Shown here piece by piece: positions 11,179 to 21,767 of a DNA stretch of 64,000 nt. The stretch is taken from positions 620,001 through 684,000 of the forward strand of contig NC_088937.1 in the NCBI RefSeq assembly GCF_033473495.1. The letters run 5' to 3'. Made by a program: the position numbers and the translations under genes. The DNA is from Cercospora beticola. Its lineage: Eukaryota > Ascomycota > Dothideomycetes > Mycosphaerellales > Mycosphaerellaceae. The notes beneath the pieces were generated by a model. It did not search any database and was not told the DNA's origin. It saw nothing but the letters and a program-made list of their open reading frames with translations. Numbering within the stretch: the first letter of the stretch is position 1; each line of letters starts with the position of its first letter.

Positions 11179-12580
11179 TCAATCATTGCCGAGAGGCTCT
11201 CCTCTAAACACTTCAGCTTGCCTTGCCTTGCTGACGCGTTTCTTGTGACTTTTACTCTCCATGTGTGCCTTCCTCTGTGCCGGCGTAACAGAAGTAACAT
11301 CGCAGACCGCACAGTACTCCTTACCCCATGCCTCTGGTGCAGCCGCGAGGTCATCTCTCTTAGGTTGAAGTTGCTCAGTGGCAACCGCAGACAATGAGGA
11401 AGGAGCAGGCATGTCCTCTGCTCCTAGAAACTGTCCAGTGATTTGCACTGCAGGACTCGCAACAGTCTCGTCAAATTTCGCCACCTCAGAGCCATCGAGT
11501 AGGTAGAGACTATGTGATGCTTTGGCTTCCGCTAAGGCATTAACGAGTTTGACGCGAATCCAGCGAATTTGTCGCTTTGCATACTGCCGAGTTGAGGCTT
11601 TGGTAGCCTCCAGAGCCGTCAATCTGAGCTTTTCGAGTTCGCGACCGTCGGCGAATCCTGTTCGCAATGCACGAGCATATTCGCGGAACTCTTTGTAGCC
11701 AATACTTACCCAGATGCCTTTGCCATCATCTACCGGAGTGCCGGCTTCTATTTGTTCGTCATGGGACGCATCGAGCGTTTGAACTTCGTCCAGAAGGCCA
11801 TTGGCAAGCATTTTATCAACGCGCCTGTCCAGTCTCTCTCGTAGTGTGTCATTCTCTGCATGCACCCAAAACAGTAGTGCTGGAAAGCGCATCCGAGGAT
11901 CGTCCGCTTCCTTCTCGGCAGCCTCTGCTTTCCGTGCTCGCTGCTCAGCGTATATGTCGGAGGCTCTCTTACCAGTCTGCAGATAGATCTCAAGACTGCG
12001 CTGTATCTTCCGTCTGTCATTCGGATGCCATCGATCAGCCATGACGGGATCGACTCTCTTCAGCTCTTCCAATAGCACATCCGTGGACTCTTTCAAGATT
12101 GGCCATTTGTCCGATGTATCTGCCACGAACTCGCGCTGCTCTCGGTCCTCATCTGCTTCTGCCAACCGGTCATGGAACAGTAGACTCTGCGTGTAATAGT
12201 GCGTCCCGCCCACCAGAATCGGCAATCGTCCTCGTGAACGTATCTCTTCAATGACTTTGAGCGCATGCTGCACAAATGTACCTACCACCCACGTCTGTTC
12301 GTGCAATCCTATACACCCGAGCAGATGGTGCGGTATGCCCTGCTGCTCTTCCGTGGTGACCTTATTCGTAATGATCGGCAGTCCGGCATACAGCTGCATC
12401 GCATCGCCATTGATGATCTCGCCATTGTATCGCTTCGCAAGCTCGACGGCCAGCTGCTTGCTGTGATTAGTTCTCGGTCAGTAGCGAGTCCTGCTGCCAC
12501 GGACCACCTACTTGTGATTTCCCGGTGCCTGTCGCGCCGATGACAGCGATCAGCGGATTCCTAGGCGGCGAGCGTGTCAT
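11179..12580 (-). CDS. MOD5: tRNA dimethylallyltransferase (MOD5/TRIT1 type)
   Basis: Exons 12512-12580 and 11179-12453 join across a 58-nt intron to give 447 residues. The first exon holds the P-loop IGATGTGKSQ (residues 14-23), which splices straight to LAVELAKRYNGEIINGDAMQ, the DMAPP:tRNA transferase signature. Further motifs are LPILVGGTHYYTQSLL, NDRRKIQRSLEIYL and ISIGYKEF-like WVSIGYKEFREY. The C-terminus carries a C2H2 matrin-like zinc finger (YCAVCD...HMESKSHKKR), as in eukaryotic enzymes. The enzyme adds an isopentenyl group to A37 of tRNAs that read UNN codons, in cytosol and mitochondria. Its 5' end faces the divergent CAF16-like gene, 281 nt away. All catalytic motifs look intact. 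Confidence 0.92.
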
Positions 12581-12861
12581 TTTTGACAGCGACCTGATTA
12601 TGCCACGAGTGAGCATCCGGTTAATCTGCCCATGACTGGGTTGAGTAGGTGCGGCCGCTCGGGGTTGTAGTTGTAAGGCGTGATCTGGAAATTGTCGACC
12701 ACGCTAGCGCCGAAATTCGGCTCATGACACTTCGACTTCATGGCTGGGCATAAATTCGTCACCACCCTGGAACAAAGATAAAGAGAAGCCCAGATTCCTT
12801 GAACTCTATTGTTCTTCTATCAAGTCTCTCTTCGAGCAGATCAACATCAAGAACTGCAAGA

Positions 12862-13835
12862 ATGCCAGCACAAAAGCCTCCGACCATCACGGTAACTTTC
12901 AACAACACATTGGAACACTACGATCGTTGGACTAATGTACACGGTTCAGGTCAACAACTTATCCTATGCCTTCCCAGATGGAAGCTCTGGTCTCCAAGAT
13001 GTCACACTTGACCTCCCAGCCGGCGCTCGCTGTCTGCTCATCGGCGGTACGCTTCAACTTCTGCGTAAAGCAACCCCATTTGTTTACATGGAATGCTAAA
13101 TCCCACAGAGCAAACGGCGCGGGCAAGACTACGCTTCTCCGTCTCCTGAGCGGTAAGCGCATGGCACCTCCAGACACGGTCTACGTTGCAGACATCGATC
13201 CATTCGCCACTGGTCTCGAAGGCGTGACGTATCTCGGTCTGGAGTGGGTCCTCAATCCTATTGTTCGCAGCGATATTGCTGTGCCAGAACTACTGAAGAG
13301 TGTTGGAGGAGATCACTATCCTGAGCGACGTGATGAATTGGTCAGAATTCTGGACGTGGATCTTTCGTGGCATCTTCACGCTGTCTCGGATGGTGAGAGA
13401 CGTCGTGTGCAACTGTGCATGGGACTACTGCGTCCTTGGACCGTTCTTTTGCTGGACGAGATCACTGTTGACTTGGATCTGCTTTCTCGACACAACTTTC
13501 TGCAATTCCTCAAGCAGGAGACGGAGAGTAGACAATGCACGATTGTGTATGCAACACACATCCTGGATAATTTGGCCAAGTGGCCCACGCATCTGGTTCA
13601 CATGAGCTTGGGCAAGGTGAAGAAGTGGGGTGAGCTGGACACCTTCGAGGTGCCGAAAACGGATGGTGGAGAAGAGGGTAACAGTCGGCTAGGCCAGCTG
13701 GTCATGGGTTGGCTGAGGGAGGACCTGCAGGAGCGAGGGCCGAGAAATGCTCCGCGGTCTGATGGTAAGACATATCAGAGTTTCGAAGGCAAGGGAGGAT
13801 ATGGGCAGGAGACGTACAAAGAGGACAAGGACTGA
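12862..13835 (+). CDS. CAF16: CAF16-type ABC ATPase
   Basis: Three exons (12862-12891, 12950-13046, 13111-13835) encode 283 residues, close to yeast Caf16. The first exon is only 30 nt and ends MPAQKPPTIT; exon 2 starts VNNLSYAFPDG. Exon 3 restores Walker A IGANGAGKTT (residues 41-50). The ABC signature is degenerate (VSDGERRRVQL) and Walker B is TVLLLDEITVDLD, followed by the H-loop ATHILD. There are no membrane segments, so this is a soluble single-domain ABC protein. Yeast Caf16 associates with the CCR4-NOT complex; that role is family knowledge. The third splice acceptor is the second AG of CACAGAG, since only that one keeps the P-loop in frame. Confidence 0.85.
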
Positions 13836-14374
13836 GATCGCGGACGCCATTCGTCTCACCCTTTTCGCTTTATGAATTATTAGCATGCAGTTCAACACGG
13901 AGGAGTTCGAGCAGTATACATGAGCGTTCAACAGGGAAGAAACATCAAGAAATATGCTTAGATTATAGCCAATGGCAAATGACAGAAAACAGAGGGCTGC
14001 CTCCAATAGTTTTGCTCCATTCATCGATGCAAGGAGATCTGGCACTGCCCTTAAGCTTCTTGTTGCCAAGACACGGCAGCAGCGGGGAATACAATGCGCA
14101 TGGCCCGCCAGAGCGCGAAGCTTACGAATCAGTTTTGATATGTGATATGATCAGTAAACTGGATGTAGAACGCCAACTTTTCATTCGACGCGGTGGCGGT
14201 GTTGGTGGCGGTGATGATGATGCTCGTGCACAGGTGAACAGGTGGCAGCATTGCCGCTTTTGTCAGCAGCGCAAGTTTGGACCCTGGAAATGGAGCTTGG
14301 GCTATTGAAATCGACCTTCTGACGCCCGCCTCTCTGCTTCTCCCACTCCAATCCAAACACGAGAATCGACCACA
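13836..14374. other. intergenic region, no gene recognised
   Basis: 3' flank of the CAF16-like gene and promoter of the PDI gene. No supported coding sequence. Confidence 0.4.
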
Positions 14375-15552
14375 ATGCCTCGATTCGCACAGATTTTCAC
14401 CGCGGCGCTGGCCGCCGTGAGCACCGTCTCCGCAGGCGCTGTTATCGATCTGACGCCCAAGAACTTCGACAAGGAAATCCTCAAGTCGGGCAAGCCAGCA
14501 CTCGTCGAGTTCTTTGCGCCATGGTGCGGTCACTGCAAGAGTCTTGCGCCTGTCTACGAGGAATTGGCTGCCAGCTTCGAGGGAGCCAAGGACAAGGTCA
14601 TTATTGCGAAGGTTGACGCCGATGAGCACAAAGAGCTGGGCAAGAAGTACGAGATTCAGGGCTTCCCTACATTGAAATGGTTCGATGGAACGGGCAAGTC
14701 GAAGCCTGAGGACTACAAGAGTGGCCGTGATTTGGACAGCCTTACTGCATTCATCACTGAGAAGACCGGAGCCAAGCCAAAGAAGTCGAAGACTGCGGCT
14801 AGCCAGGTGGAATACCTTACCGACTCCTCGTTTGAGGACAAGATTGGCAAGGACCAGGAAGCCATTGTCGCCTTCACTGCTCCATGGTGCGGACGTGAGT
14901 AGCAACTTTGCACGATACAATTGAATATTACTAACAAATGACAGACTGCAAGACCCTCGCTCCTACCTGGGAGAAGGTCGCAGCTGACTTCGCTAGCGAG
15001 GACAACGTTCTCGTTGGCAAGGTCGATTGCGAGGCACCAAACGCCAAGGCCACCGCTGAGAAGTACGGCGTCAAGTCATATCCAACCATTCTCTATTTCC
15101 CTAAGGGCTCCACCGAATCGCAGCCATACAGCGGTGGCCGCAGCGAGGAGGATCTGGTTTCGTTCTTGAACGAGAAAGCCGGCACTTTCCGCGCACCAGG
15201 TGGTACCCTCAACGCTCTTGCTGGGGTCATCCCATCTCTCGAATCCACTGTCGCCAGCCTCCAAACCGGTGGTGAGGCAGCATACAACGAGCTGGTCAAG
15301 CAGGCCGGCAAGCTCCAGGGCAAGTATGCCGAGTACTACGCCAAGGTGGCAAAGAAGCTCCAAGAGAACACCGAATACGCGCAGAAGGAATCGACGAGAC
15401 TCACAAACCTCATCACCAAGGGCGGTCTCGCACCGGAGAAGTTGGACGATTTGACCAGCAGGAAGAACATTTTGAGCGTCTTCTTGGGCAAGACTGCCGA
15501 GGGCGCAGAGAGTGTCAAGGAGGCTGCTGAGAGCGCCAAGTCGGAGCTGTAG
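14375..15552 (+). CDS. protein disulfide isomerase, ERp38/TigA type
   Basis: Exons 14375-14894 and 14945-15552 join across a 50-nt intron inside the second active site and give 375 residues. A signal peptide (residues 1-20) is followed by two thioredoxin domains, each with a complete active site: APWCGHCKSLAP (CGHC at 51-54) and APWCGHCKTLAP (CGHC at 172-175). The last 100 residues form an Ala/Lys-rich helical domain of the ERp29-C type. This layout (a-a'-D) is that of fungal TigA/ERp38 and plant PDI-D proteins, which form and shuffle disulfides in the ER lumen. The C-terminus is KSEL, a plausible variant of the HDEL/KDEL retrieval signal. Confidence 0.92.
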
Positions 15553-16169
15553 ACGTGCAGACTGTATGACTTTGTGGTATGCGTACAACAACAGCAAAGT
15601 AGACTAGGTTGCTCACGCACACAGTCTCGTCTGTGATGCGAAGCAAATCTAGATATCATGACTTGAATGACAGCACATTCTTGATTTGGCAGGTCCCTCC
15701 ACGAGACAGCCACAGTAGTTGAGTGGATTCGAAAGTTCTTTGCTCGACAACAGTCGCATACTTCCTGGCGGTTCGACGCGCGACCTGGAGGCCACCACGT
15801 ACTGTAAAGTTCCAGTCGCTGCTGCTCTCGTAGAGTCATGACAAGCAATGAACACGTACAATTCGAAAAACGACCATCTTTCCGCCGACCCAAGGATACA
15901 AGCCGGAGGCGTGGGAAGCTTTGCGATCTGGGACGAAGCCGTAAATTGCTCCTGCGAGGTCATCGGCGCGGCTGCTTCCTAGTCTGGCGAGTCTATCAAC
16001 ATCATGGGCGCTGCCGCTTTGCTCTATCCCACCGCCTTTTCCGATGACCTGCATCGAACATGCTCTCAAAAGCGCTGCCGGCCACCTAGCGCCCTGGTCC
16101 GACTTTGAAGGTCGCAATTCTCCCGATATGATGCTCCGATCTCAATCAGACTGGCACGATGAAGCTAGA
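15553..16169. other. convergent intergenic region, no gene recognised
   Basis: Lies between the stops of the PDI gene and the adenylation-domain gene. I looked on the minus strand for the missing C-terminal part of the adenylation domain or a carrier domain and did not find one. Confidence 0.4.
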
Positions 16170-17576
16170 TCAATGGACATTATCAGCAGCAGGCTCTTTG
16201 CTCTCCTCCTCATCAATCCGTCCATATCTGACGAGTCTTGCAACATGAGCAACTTGGACCGCAGAATCATCCCCGGCGTCTTCTATTGCCTTCTGAAAGT
16301 CCTCTCCAGATATGATTTCGAATGTGCCAGTGAGAGTCCGTCGGCCTGAAACTCCAGTTCGAAACAGTCGATTGCCCTTCTGGCTCGGAGATAAAATGGG
16401 CCGCAACCATATAGGAGGTTTGACAAAAGCTGCACCTGTCGCTTGTGGGTTGTTGATGTAACCTCTCCCAACGGTTGGACCTTCGATCAAGATTTCGCCT
16501 ACTTCACCAACGGGCATCAAGACATGAACATTGTTCTTATTGACAACCCACAGTGCAACGCCTGCTGGTCTACCGATATTCCGTGCAGTCGAGCCATTTT
16601 CGACTCTATAACCAACCGAGATGGTCCCACTGCACTCGCTAACAGTGTAGCTGCCTAAAACCACTACGTGCTCGGACCATGTTTCTATTAGCGACTGTGG
16701 TACTGTCTCGCCGTCGAGCACCAATGTTTCCAACGTCGGCACATCAACGGGTTGGAACGTGCTGATGAAGGACGGCGTCAATGCCGCCCAATTGACTTCC
16801 TTTAGGTTGATGAACTCCACGAGATCATGCTGGATCTCGACCTCGTTCGGCGCGCAGATTGTTCCTCCAACACAAAGCGTCGTGAGAATCTCTGTAATGC
16901 ATTCATCATGCCAATATTCCGCCAATTGCAGCGCTCTCGACTTCTCATTCAGCATCTGCGCCGGGGCGTTCCAGAATATACCAGAAACGAACGAACGGTG
17001 CTCCAGCACTACACCACTCGGCTCTCCAGTACTAGCTCGCGTCAAGCTGCAATATGCGGCATTCTTCGGAGACACAACGGGTGGACTCCATTTACTTGCT
17101 CTCCCTAGCTGCCCCACCAGGAGTGGCAAGCTTGGCGGGACAAGTACTGGATAGTCGGAAGGGAAAGAATACTGGAATGTTTCAGACGTAATAATCATCT
17201 TTGCATCCATCTCATGCAAGACGGACTCCGTATGTGATAGAGGCTGCTCCGGGTCGAGAGCTAAGAAGGCGGCGCCGGCTTTCATGACTGCTATCATAAA
17301 GATTATCATGACAGGTGATTTGTCGAAGCATAGTGGCACTATGTCTTCTTTGATGACGCCTCGGTCTACGAGATCATAGGCGACCAGATCGGAAAGTCGA
17401 CTGAGAGCATCATAGGTGAGATCTTCTTCTGAACTTGTGAAAGCGACTTTGCTGGGATGGATTCTTGCTTGACGTTCGATTTCGGCGTGGATGCATAGGT
17501 TTACTGTTGGGGGCAACGGCCGGTTCTGCTGTACGAGCTGATTCCATTCTTCGTAGGATATTCCGTGGTAGGCCAT
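16170..17576 (-). CDS. degenerate stand-alone NRPS-type adenylation domain
   Basis: One 468-residue frame resembles the large part of an NRPS adenylation domain: IERQARIHPSKVAFTSSEEDLTYDALSR (split motif A1 region), VPLCFDKSPVMIIFMIAVMKAGAAF (A2-like), and VGEILIEGPTVGRGYINNP (A6/A7-like). Several core residues are wrong. The A3 loop reads LTRASTGEPSG where FTSGSTGxPKG is expected, and A5 reads GSYTVSECSG. The A8 hinge stops at LFRTG with no following Asp, and the A10 Lys region is absent; the last 55 residues do not look like the family. No thiolation, condensation or reductase domain follows. It is probably an inactive leftover of a larger NRPS-like gene, though expression is possible since the frame is open. 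Confidence 0.6.
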   Translation of the reverse strand: MAYHGISYEEWNQLVQQNRPLPPTVNLCIHAEIERQARIHPSKVAFTSSEEDLTYDALSRLSDLVAYDLVDRGVIKEDIVPLCFDKSPVMIIFMIAVMKAGAAFLALDPEQPLSHTESVLHEMDAKMIITSETFQYSFPSDYPVLVPPSLPLLVGQLGRASKWSPPVVSPKNAAYCSLTRASTGEPSGVVLEHRSFVSGIFWNAPAQMLNEKSRALQLAEYWHDECITEILTTLCVGGTICAPNEVEIQHDLVEFINLKEVNWAALTPSFISTFQPVDVPTLETLVLDGETVPQSLIETWSEHVVVLGSYTVSECSGTISVGYRVENGSTARNIGRPAGVALWVVNKNNVHVLMPVGEVGEILIEGPTVGRGYINNPQATGAAFVKPPIWLRPILSPSQKGNRLFRTGVSGRRTLTGTFEIISGEDFQKAIEDAGDDSAVQVAHVARLVRYGRIDEEESKEPAADNVH

Positions 17577-18353
17577 GTTTCTCCAGATGTCAGGCGGTCT
17601 GGTGAGTGATCTTGAAGATCAGGAACAACTTCGTGGCAGATCATGGTTCAGGTGGTCTGGCCAAAAGGATATTGCAATGGATCTTCTGCGGAAACGCTAC
17701 AGTATGGCTTGAATTCATCCCAGTCCGGACCGCGATGGTGTTGTGTCCAAGCCATGTTCCGATCTCCACCCGTCGGCGTAGCAAGGCTGGGCACCAATCA
17801 CACTGACACCGAAGTGAGGCCGTCATTGCACAGACTCGGTTTGGAGGACGTCACGCTGGTTCCGCGTATGCTAGGCTTGGACATGTCAGCATTACTATCA
17901 TCTAGGGACGGCGAAGAAAAATGTTTAGAAAGCATTGTCGCGCCTTCGAAGATTCTGAATCAGTTTGCAGCAAGCTGACCCGGCTTTCTTCAATTTTCAG
18001 GAACAACACATTCGAAAGCAACATTCGACAAAGTATTCATATTCATCAAGGGCGTTCTCAGCTATGGACGCTATGTATTTTGCCAATCAAGGCCTTGGCC
18101 TAGATTCGACCAATGCTTGACGCCTGAGTGAGGACTCCTTCGATCAAGTCTTCTAAAAATACATTCGAGAAGACTAGTGGTCTGTCATTCATCCATCGAA
18201 CTCGTCAAGGAGTTACTCGGCCTGAACGAGCATTGTCACGATAACGCGCAGATATTTTTCTCGAATAATTGCGGCCGTTGCAGCAGCTCAGATACATTCT
18301 GGTCGGGTCAAGGAGAGCGCGCTCCTGAATCCCTTGCTCTGGCACTTCGCACG
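17577..18353. other. intergenic region, no gene recognised
   Basis: Upstream of the adenylation-domain gene. AT-richer patches and short shadow frames only. Confidence 0.4.
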
Positions 18354-19583
18354 CTAAAAGTATGCGATGTATCTCCAGAATGCGCGTGAATTACCTTTTT
18401 GGCACACGCGAGGAAAGACATCCTCCAGAAGCGAAGCCTTCTGCAACTCGGTCAAGCGCCCATACTTGACAGACTCAAGCATCCTATAAGCTTTCCAATT
18501 TGAACGAAAGTGGTAGCCAATGTTTTCGCGCACCGCTTTTGGGGCCATTGGTAGCCTCAGCGCACGGAAAATGATTTGTTGCGTTAAGCATGAGTCTTGA
18601 TCTTCACCGCCCTCATAGCTGAATCCCATCGCCTCGTCGTACCCAACGAGATGCTCGTCCGCCGCTGGCATATCATTGAAGATCGTTTCGGTTGGTGAGA
18701 TTATTGCAGCGATCCAGTCGACCAGGTCCTGCAGGGTGATACCATAGTGTGAGCCGAAATTGCTTGGAGAAAGGAATAATGAAATGATGCTCGCGATTGG
18801 AACATGGTGATACACGCCATGTGCTAGCGTCCATCCATAGTACTTGTGCTCGCGATACAGGTCCGCTCGATGATTGCTGATGTGCAAGTCAACCAGGCAC
18901 CCAGCCAAATGCTGGGCGAATTTTCTCTTACTTCCGAAGATTGTGTGGTTGTCTGCCTTGGTGGTAAGGACGGCCCAGTAGTCTGCAAAGGCTTTGATGG
19001 TGTCGAAATTGTCAGTAGCACGTTTGGCCAGTCCACGATGGTTGATGAATCTGGCCAAAAGATTCAGAAAGTCTCGGTGATCATCGGTCTCCCTGAAGAG
19101 ATGCTTGAACTCAGAGGCGATCCGATCACGCTCGCGCTCCTGTATGGACGTCACCAGCGATGAGTTTTCCTTGAGATCAATGATATCTCGAAGCTGCTTG
19201 CATACTCGACGAACACATTGGATCTGGCGTGCGGGAAGCAAGGACAAGACTTGGAGTTGTAGTTCGACTGGAAGGTTCAGGCCAGTAGCCTGCGGCTTGT
19301 TGCTCGGTGGCTCAAGAGTAACGTTCGACATCGTAGTTTGAACAGCTTCGACTTGAAGGTCAGTCTGTGACTTGATAATGGCCTGATTTCGATCCTTCAT
19401 GTCGCCGCTGTTCGACTTTCTTAACCTTTCTGGTAAGGGGTTGTTCAGAGTAGCAGCGCGAGAGCGCGTGCCAAACGACATGCAAATGTCGCGCAGGTTG
19501 GTGGAAGGAGTTGGCATCGTGGTTGACGAGACTCCAGTGAGCGAGTGATTTTTTGAGCGATTTGCGTCGAGTAAGCGCGTCAT
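18354..19583 (-). CDS. F-box domain protein
   Basis: Intronless, 409 residues. The first 95 residues are basic, Ser/Thr-rich and likely disordered. An F-box-like segment follows at about 100-145 (LNLPVELQLQVLSLLPARQIQCVRRVCKQLRDII written here only in part: LPVELQLQVLSLLP...VRRVCKQL). The rest is helical with a conserved tail including LQKASLLEDVF, which corresponds to LMKAWLLEEMY at the end of the two neighbouring F-box genes. It is therefore a distant member of the same local family. F-box proteins usually pair with Skp1 in SCF ubiquitin ligases; the substrate is unknown. An alternative start at the second Met (residue 23) is possible. Confidence 0.65.
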   Translation of the reverse strand: MTRLLDANRSKNHSLTGVSSTTMPTPSTNLRDICMSFGTRSRAATLNNPLPERLRKSNSGDMKDRNQAIIKSQTDLQVEAVQTTMSNVTLEPPSNKPQATGLNLPVELQLQVLSLLPARQIQCVRRVCKQLRDIIDLKENSSLVTSIQERERDRIASEFKHLFRETDDHRDFLNLLARFINHRGLAKRATDNFDTIKAFADYWAVLTTKADNHTIFGSKRKFAQHLAGCLVDLHISNHRADLYREHKYYGWTLAHGVYHHVPIASIISLFLSPSNFGSHYGITLQDLVDWIAAIISPTETIFNDMPAADEHLVGYDEAMGFSYEGGEDQDSCLTQQIIFRALRLPMAPKAVRENIGYHFRSNWKAYRMLESVKYGRLTELQKASLLEDVFPRVCQKGNSRAFWRYIAYF

Positions 19584-20201
19584 TTAAGAAGCTGCGCGAG
19601 CATTTAAGGGCGTGAGTGAGGAGAATGGGTCACAGCGCATTTTTGGCCGGTTCTTACCACATTCTCAGCAAAACCTAAAGACTGAGGACATACAGACAGG
19701 TACAACCAGTGGACAGTTGATGCGAGTCATCGTGGCCTCAATTTTGAAACTTAGATTTGAACATGCTTTGTACATAGAAAGAGCGGGCCAGAGGCCTACA
19801 TGTACCTTGCATACTTGTCGTCCTTGGTAACTTCTTTTCTGCATTGTATTCTTTGGTCGATGCCGGACTATCCTAATCCCGGCTCGACTCCAGCTGTCTT
19901 TGTCTAAGTCCTGTATGCGTGCTCTTCTCACTCATTGCTCATCGCCCACGCCCTAGTGCGGCGCAGATTGTTGCAGCCACTGTCTGCTTCTCATCTTGAT
20001 CTGTTGTACTGGATCTGCGTGGTTGTGACAGGAGTCTCTATGTACTGCAAGCTTCCAGTCGCTAGTCTGCCCTTTGTGTCTTGATCGACCCTCCTTTTCG
20101 CGCAAGCGTGCAATTCAGAAGAGTGCAATGTTCCCAAGCAGTCGAATCTCCCCTTTTTCCTCTTGTTCAGGCATCTTCCACACGCAGGCCGTTGCTCTAG
20201 C
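19584..20201. other. intergenic region with similarity to the 21.5-21.75 kb flank
   Basis: No gene recognised. Around 19910-19950 the sequence (GCGTGCTCTTCTCACTCATTG) resembles the flank near 21610-21640, in line with a duplicated 3' flank of the F-box genes. Confidence 0.35.
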
Positions 20202-21113
20202 TCAGTACAGAAACATTTCCTCTAGCACCCAAGCTTTCACTAGTAGGTTCTTGTTCTGGCGCTTGGTGACCTGATTGAGGTATACCTCTGCCGCCTCCCT
20301 CTTGACACACCATTCAAACTTCCATGGTACCTTGTTCTTCCACCACCCTTCATAATCCGTTGGCATTAAGCTCGGAATACGAGGCAAGATCGTGAACCGA
20401 ACAGGCCGAATCTTAGGCTTTAGGTCAGATGGGCTTTCGAGTGCCCCCGGAGTGAGTGCACGCAACTCTGTGTCGGCTGGCTTTGTACTGGATGTACCCA
20501 GATGATGGGTAAATTACACGTTCCCCGGCTTAGCCATCATCTCGAACCAGTAGCGCAGCTTCTCCACTCCGAGTCCTAGTATTGTCTCCAGAAAAGGGAA
20601 ACGATCAAGTATTTGCTGTGACATCGTGGGAGAGTATTGCACTGTTGTTGAATTGACCAAATGCGGTTCTTTCTCGAGCCAGTCGTCGAAGCGCATGCGG
20701 TAGCAATAGAGACCGGCGACGAACAAGCCCCTTAGCGCATTATCGAGCGATTGAGGCGGCAATCCCGGCTGGAAGTTTGGGTGGTGAGACATGAAATGAG
20801 CTGCGGCAGCGTACGATATCTGTGCCGCATAGAAGTCGAATCGACGCGAATGGAAGTGGAGGTCGAAACGGGAAAGGAGTCTAAGAAATTCGTCCTTGTT
20901 CCCATATTCGATCGTGAACAGTTGGTTAAAATCGCATTCGAGCTTCTGCAGGTTCTGCTTACGCGCTGACCTGCCGAGTTGAGCAATATTCGTATCGATG
21001 ACCGCTTGGAAGTTCTTGGCGATACGGCGAGCGCGCTGTATTGCTTTTGGCGACAGGTACGACAGGATTTGCAATGTGGTCTCGACAGCAAGATCCTCGA
21101 TAGTTGCCCCCAT
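20202..21113 (-). pseudogene. F-box gene, tandem copy broken by one in-frame stop
   Basis: The frame starts with MGATIEDLAVETTLQILSYL (F-box) and runs 199 codons to a TAA at 20514-20516. It continues in the same frame without a shift for another 103 codons, ending VLEEMFLY. Total length is 303 codons against 304 in the intact neighbour at 21768-22682, and the two align throughout (for example FTHHL against FTKHL right after the stop, and KAWVLEEMFLY against KAWLLEEMYLY). So a full-length paralogue has been interrupted by a single nonsense codon. No intron with acceptable length removes the stop. The 199-residue N-terminal product keeps the F-box and could still be made. Confidence 0.7.
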
Positions 21114-21767
21114 TTTTTGCTGATGATTTGCTGGACTTGCGAATGTGATGGGTGCGTTGAAGACAGCTTTCCAGGTAAGTCGAAATCGGGAGTGGCGGCA
21201 GTACAGGACTTTAGACTTATGAGTGGCTGCAAGGCTCCGGGCCGATCCTGTGCTAAACAGAGTGAATGAATACGCACGAAGAGTGAATGGTCTTATTGTC
21301 TAATCACTCCGGTGCACATTCGCTCGCTTGTGTTCATGACTTGTTCATTTGGAAGGGGCACTCCTCTTGGCGTCGAGAAACAGTGCGATTCCTTGTTCTA
21401 ATTCCCTTGCTGAACTTACTCATCGCTGTTCGCTTTCTGCTCCAAAAGGCCTTAATACTTCCCTGGGCGTCGACAGCATATGCTAGACGCTCACATGCAC
21501 CTTACAAATATGTTGCCCTTCGTAGCCCCTGTTCTGGATTGAGTCCTTTGGTTCGGAGTGGATTACCAGTAGCGTGGTCTGGCTTCAGCCGCTTCTGTTC
21601 TACATCCTATGTGCGTACTCTTTCTGCTCGTTGCTCGGTTCTTAGCCATTACTCCGGTATCGTGCATCTGATGACAGCGATTACGATGTCTGCACCCGAA
21701 ACCTTGTCAACTTCGATGATTGTGTATCCTTCTTTGCGTTCTCCTTGATCGTGACCGAAGCCTGGTC
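21114..21767. other. intergenic region carrying part of a tandem duplication
   Basis: Contains the upstream flank of the broken F-box copy and the 3' flank of the intact copy. A 43-nt stretch at 21401-21443 matches 22890-22932 at 36 positions by eye. No gene recognised. Confidence 0.45.
21401..21443 (+). repeat. duplicated promoter segment, copy 1
   Basis: Matches 22890-22932; both contain CATCGCTGTTCG and TTTCTGCTCC. The copies sit at similar distances upstream of the two paralogous F-box starts (21113 and 22682), so the tandem duplication included promoter sequence. Confidence 0.6.

Noticed and set aside
20470..20516. A small intron removing the TAA in the F-box copy
   Set aside because: The only GT-AG pair that spans the stop gives an intron of about 32 nt, shorter than any other in the window, and the paralogue is continuous here.
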